Shown here: positions 58,401 to 64,000 of the stretch, piece by piece | Numbering within the stretch: the first letter of the stretch is position 1 | Layout: each line of letters starts with the position of its first letter | Source of the DNA: Eutrigla gurnardus | Taxonomy: Eukaryota > Chordata > Actinopteri > Perciformes > Triglidae | DNA: 64,000 bases | Reading direction: 5' to 3' | Assembly: GCA_963514095.1 (NCBI GenBank) | Contig: OY741271.1 | Location: 16,093,272-16,157,271 of the forward strand | Notes under the pieces: model-generated | The model's database searches: none | What the model was told of the DNA's origin: nothing | The model's input: the letters and a program-made list of their open reading frames with translations, nothing else | Position numbers and translations under genes: made by a program

Positions 58401-61400
58401 TTTCTCTTGTTAAAACATGCATATCTGTGTTTGACCTCAGTTGAAACTTGCCTGAAAGGCTGGAGTTTGAAAGTGGCGCCGTTTTTTCGCTTCTGCTCTT
58501 TTTCCGAACAGGAATAGCACACAAGGGTGTGCATTCCTAAAGCACGAGATTTTGATTCTGCGCCTTCGGTGACGTCACCGTGGCGGCTACTTGCATAAGC
58601 CCACCCCTCTTTCACCACCCAACCCCGCCCCGTCCGCTACCTGAAATCGCCGAAGCGCCGCCATTATGTTTTGGAGTCTGCATGCAGGCAAGCCCCCCCG
58701 GCTCTGTCCTTCCTGCGGCGAATCAACGCGCGCCTCATTACATATTATACAATGCACATCCGGACCAGTCAAAACCTCGCGCGTAATCTCGCGTGATAAA
58801 ATCGCGGTACGAAAAAGGGTCAGAACAAGCTCAATGTTTGATTAAATTTTTTTTTTTTTTTTCTAATAAGTTTTACGAATTGATCCAAAGCGATCCAAGG
58901 GGGGCTGGATACGTATAAAACCAGGTTATGACTCCTTTAAATGAATCAATTCAGTTTAATATCTTGCAGTTAATCATATATTTATGAATGAAAACAGATC
59001 CATTTTCAGTATACCAATTGTATGGACGTTCCCTGTACAAATATTTATCTGAAGTGCAAAATTGTACTGAAAGGAACATCACCAAAGGGATGATTTCCTC
59101 TGCCTCACATAATTGCTGTTTCCTTAAACCCAGATGACTGTGAACAATTAGCTCAGCACTCAACATCTATGCATACAATAAGGGGCATTTCTATAGAGAA
59201 ATGATAGCCATAAGATACGCATAGATGTTCTGTAAGCTGTCTTCTCTGCACTGATCATTTCTCTCCCCTGATACCATGTGGGCCTCTGAGGCTGATGTGA
59301 AACAGCAGATATCAGAAACAAAAGGTACAGTACTGGGGTTAGCCCAGTCACTGTGGGACCAGTTGACTGAGTCGACTAGATAATTGGTTGCGTCTCCCCT
59401 CCGAGTAGGGTCCCTCTCCCCAGAAGCCAAGTCATGCCCCTCCTCCCCTCTCGCCGCTGTCTTCCATTACTCATCAGCCCAAAGCCTCACCAGGCTAGCG
59501 GTGTGAAGCTACACCGTGCAGCCAGCCCACGCTCCCAAACTCCTCAACAACAACAGCCACGCCAGCACAGCAGGTCAGGGCTTGTGGCGGGCTGATTTGC
59601 AGCTTGAGTCTCCTTTTAATGAGGGGAAAATAAGTACTTGTTGTTATGTGTCTTGTGTGTCACCACCCCCATCCCCACCTACCCACCACCACTGCAACTA
59701 GCAATGCTACCTTCCCTTCAGCGGGGGGAAAAAAAGGTGCACTAATTAAGATGGCTTCCTGGGATTTGGAAGAGGGGGGTTGGCTATGCCTTCTCCCAGA
59801 GTAGCAGGGCCTTGAGGAGGAGATGGGGGTGGTGTGCAAGAGTCCTCGTCGGGCATATCTCTTCTCTCGGCTCCTCTTACCTCCCCGTAGTCCCACTGCC
59901 TGGCTTGATGAGTCTGCTGCTAAACATTTGTTGTTTTTTTCCCGAGTTGCAATTAAAACAAGGTTTTTGCAGGAGCTGAGTACTTCCCTTCCTCTTCTTC
60001 ATCCTTGTGTATTGGGCTCTCCAGGGGGATTGGTGGAAAGAGAGATCGGGGTTTGTGTAGCTGCTAGGCAGGCTCCTTGAAGTTCTCCCACCTTGATTAT
60101 ATACTGTGAGCATGAATGGAAAATGCGTGGGCCAATAGGCTCTTTGTTGTTCAAGGACATGTGAAGGTTACTGCATGGGATGGTAGATAGAATGTTTAGA
60201 TGTAGATTTCTCTATCCTTAGGACGCTGAATCCATCCAGCCATTGTTAGCTATTCATCGGCATCGACTCACTCTGTAGCCTTCCCTTTCGTAAGACTCAA
60301 AGGTTTACCTGCATTTCCCAGAATGCCGTATGTTTATATTCTAAAAGCACAAAGCACTGAATGAGACCATAATCTTTGTTCATTCCTAGTGTGGTCTGAA
60401 TGCATCTTCATCTCCAGTGATGAGTAACAGTTACATGACATTCTCAGTCCAGTAGTGACAAATCTACGAATGTTACTGTGACGACTGGAGTACAGAACAA
60501 TTGGTGAGTAATTTCTCTTGTGTACCAGGCGATCGTCTTTGGTCTCTTTCCTGAATCATGCTAAAAGTATTTGCAGAAGCCCCCACCATCTCCAAAAAAA
60601 AAACAAAAAAAACTTTGTCTACTTAACAAAGGACACATTTTTAAGTTCAGAGCTGCTCTAAAAATAGCTTCCAAATTAAACTGTTGAGGCTTCTTGAGTT
60701 TTTTTCATTGTTTGTGTCTGTCTGAACAGGATCTGAGACGCTGGGGGGGGGGGGTTGACAGCAGAGTGAGGCACGTCGAGAGTCAGAGAATGGGAAAGCG
60801 GTGTGGGGGGGTTACACAGAGAAGGAAAGGGGACGAGCCTTTCGGCTCCTCTAGAGGGTTGGAATTCCTCCCGAGCTGTTCCCCCCATTTGGCAGGCACT
60901 TGTGAAAACAATTCCCCAGCTTTTAGTCACTCTGCAGATCCAATTGCCATTTCCACTTTGGAGCGAACGAGAGTGAGAGGCAATCCAGATAGACAGAAAA
61001 CTGAGAGAGAAGGAGAGAAGAGTTTTAATCGGGTTGGACAGATGCCGAGGCCAGTTGAGCGGTTGTGCGATATTAATATCTTATGAAGGCTGCCTGGCAG
61101 TGCAAGCTCACCGTCTTGTGTGGTTTTTGTGTTTGTGCGTTGCAGCGGCGGCCATTGCAGTGGCTTAATGAAGGACTTGTGAAGATGCACGAGGGAAGGA
61201 CTCTACCTTTAACTGTGGTGACTTCCCCAGATGCTTTGGCCCAAAGAAAGATGGAAAGGAATGGGAAGAGTAAGATACTTAACTCATACCTAGTCTCCCA
61301 TACTGCTTTCATTGTGTAATTAATGGAATACAAGTGTTTCATTCAGCTTTTTCCTTGTCCACAGCTCAGCTGCAGATCATAGTTATGTGCAAGTGATGAA

Positions 61401-61554
61401 CATGCCAAAATATTTGGTTTTGCATTATACAAAGCAACACTGTATGTGGAAAATAATGTGCAAGTTAGCATCTGTGTGTCTCTGCCAAGTGTGCTTTCTG
61501 CTCCAGCTAAAGGAGATGAATGGGTGTAGTAAACAAACCTCCTGCTCTTCCAGA
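52411..61554 (+). other. foxj3 intron 1 (about 9 kb)
   Basis: Long AT-rich first intron. The only element I can delimit is the TTAA-flanked transposon at 58371-58941. A possible extra non-coding exon lies at 61146-61269 (acceptor TTGCAG, donor AAGA then GTAAGA), low confidence. The many short open frames have no recognised content. Confidence 0.5.
58371..58941. mobile_element. TTAA-flanked non-autonomous DNA transposon (about 570 bp)
   Basis: The left end TTTAAAGGAGTCATCACC (58371-58388) is complementary to the right end (58924-58941) at 17 of 18 positions. Both ends include TTAA, the target duplication used by piggyBac and Kolobok elements. The inside is unusually CpG-rich for this intron and has no transposase. 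It carries a 12-bp palindrome with a perfect CRE (58568-58579). Confidence 0.7.
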
Positions 61555-62028
61555 CTTGAGCCAAGGCTGCTGAACAGCACCCGCTCAGTGAGCCAACCGG
61601 AGATCCTCCACACACCACGTCGCTGAGCCCCTCACCCTTCCCTTTCGACCCCTTGGCCTACGAGCACCATGACCTCTGAGCTGGAGAGCAGCCTGACCTC
61701 GATGGACTGGCTCCCCCAGCTCAGCATGAGGGCAGCCATCCAGAAGGCAGATGCGGGACACCACCACGGCCACCACCACGGACACCACCACCACGGCCAC
61801 CATCACGGGCACGGGCCTGGCAAGAAAGTCATCCACCTGGACCCGGGAACAACGCTGGACCAGGAGGAAGCCGCGCAGCACAGAGACGGCAAACCACCCT
61901 ACAGCTACGCCAGCCTGATCACCTTTGCAATCAATGGCTCGCCGCGCAAACGGATGACCCTAAGTGAGATCTACCAGTGGATCTGTGACAACTTCCCCTA
62001 CTACCGAGAGGCGGGTAGCGGCTGGAAG
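61555..62028 (+). CDS. foxj3: FOXJ3, first coding exon (3' partial; coding part 61669-62028)
   Basis: Forkhead transcription factor; FOXJ3 acts in skeletal-muscle (Mef2c) and spermatogenesis programmes in mammals (established knowledge). The exon probably starts after the acceptor CTCTTCCAG at 61554. The coding part is 120 codons, 61669-62028, and ends GGCTGGAAG then GTAAGA. The ATG is the first in frame after a TGA at 61624-61626. The N-terminus MTSELESSLTSMDWLPQL is near-identical to FOXJ3 as I remember it, and the forkhead begins at about residue 73 (DGKPPYSYASLITFAINGS, then LSEIYQWICDNFPYYREAG). The exon stops before helix 3, so the recognition helix (NSIRHNLSL type) must lie right of the window. 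Residues 31-48 are a histidine-rich tract (14 His, 4 Gly), which I do not recall from mammalian FOXJ3. Confidence 0.95.

Positions 62029-64000
<1,972 letters not shown>

Noticed and set aside
61585..61881. Minus-strand frame over the foxj3 exon with a valine-rich segment
   Set aside because: It is the antisense reading of the histidine tract and conserved FOXJ3 coding sequence; the plus-strand exon explains it.

Overview
This is a vertebrate window, almost certainly from a teleost fish and probably a percomorph (the clade is inference). The genes are spliced vertebrate orthologues with short introns. Long (GT)n tracts, a Tc1-like element and several repeat families typical of fish lie between and inside them. 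There are no prokaryotic features, tRNAs or rRNAs that I can support. I worked out gene models by hand from splice sites, reading phase and comparison with vertebrate proteins I remember; no database search was run.

Layout, left to right. (1) 470-2432 (+): the last four coding exons of a ZNF362-type six-finger C2H2 factor; its 3' UTR runs to about 4600. (2) 5723-18214 (-): a 26-coding-exon, roughly 1,235-residue coiled-coil protein, most likely CCDC30; its 3' end almost abuts that of znf362 and its promoter lies near 19.2 kb. (3) 21421-22876 (+): a complete four-exon EMP3-like tetraspan protein (165 aa). (4) 23654-30058 (+): a complete eight-exon ZMYND12 (361 aa) with a MYND finger and TPR-like helices; a good RFX X-box sits about 110 bp upstream of its start. 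(5) 34386-46784 (-): a complete five-exon RIMKLA, an ATP-grasp N-acetylaspartylglutamate synthetase (399 aa); intron 1 uses a GC donor and a CpG-island promoter lies at 47.3-48.0 kb. (6) About 52.1-64 kb (+): the 5' part of foxj3, with a probable non-coding first exon in a CpG island, a 9-kb first intron, and one coding exon holding a histidine tract and the first half of the forkhead. The rest of foxj3 is beyond the window.

The order and relative orientation ccdc30(-), zmynd12(+), rimkla(-), foxj3(+) match human 1p34.2 as I remember it. The exception is that emp3 occupies the place where PPCS sits in human. ZMYND12 is a known sperm axoneme protein and the X-box fits that role. RIMKLA makes a neuropeptide and is functionally unrelated to its neighbours, so the cluster is conserved synteny, not a pathway.

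The most interesting non-genic structure is at 48.5-50.7 kb. A sequence there occurs twice. One copy contains a 561-bp Tc1-like element flanked by TA, which itself contains a 235-bp repeat flanked by a 10-bp target duplication. The other copy preserves the empty site. Other items worth a look are a TTAA-flanked inverted-repeat element carrying a perfect CRE, a 78-bp TTA-flanked MITE, a 17-bp perfect hairpin, and microsatellites that begin inside splice donors. I did not find a clearly undescribed biological system.
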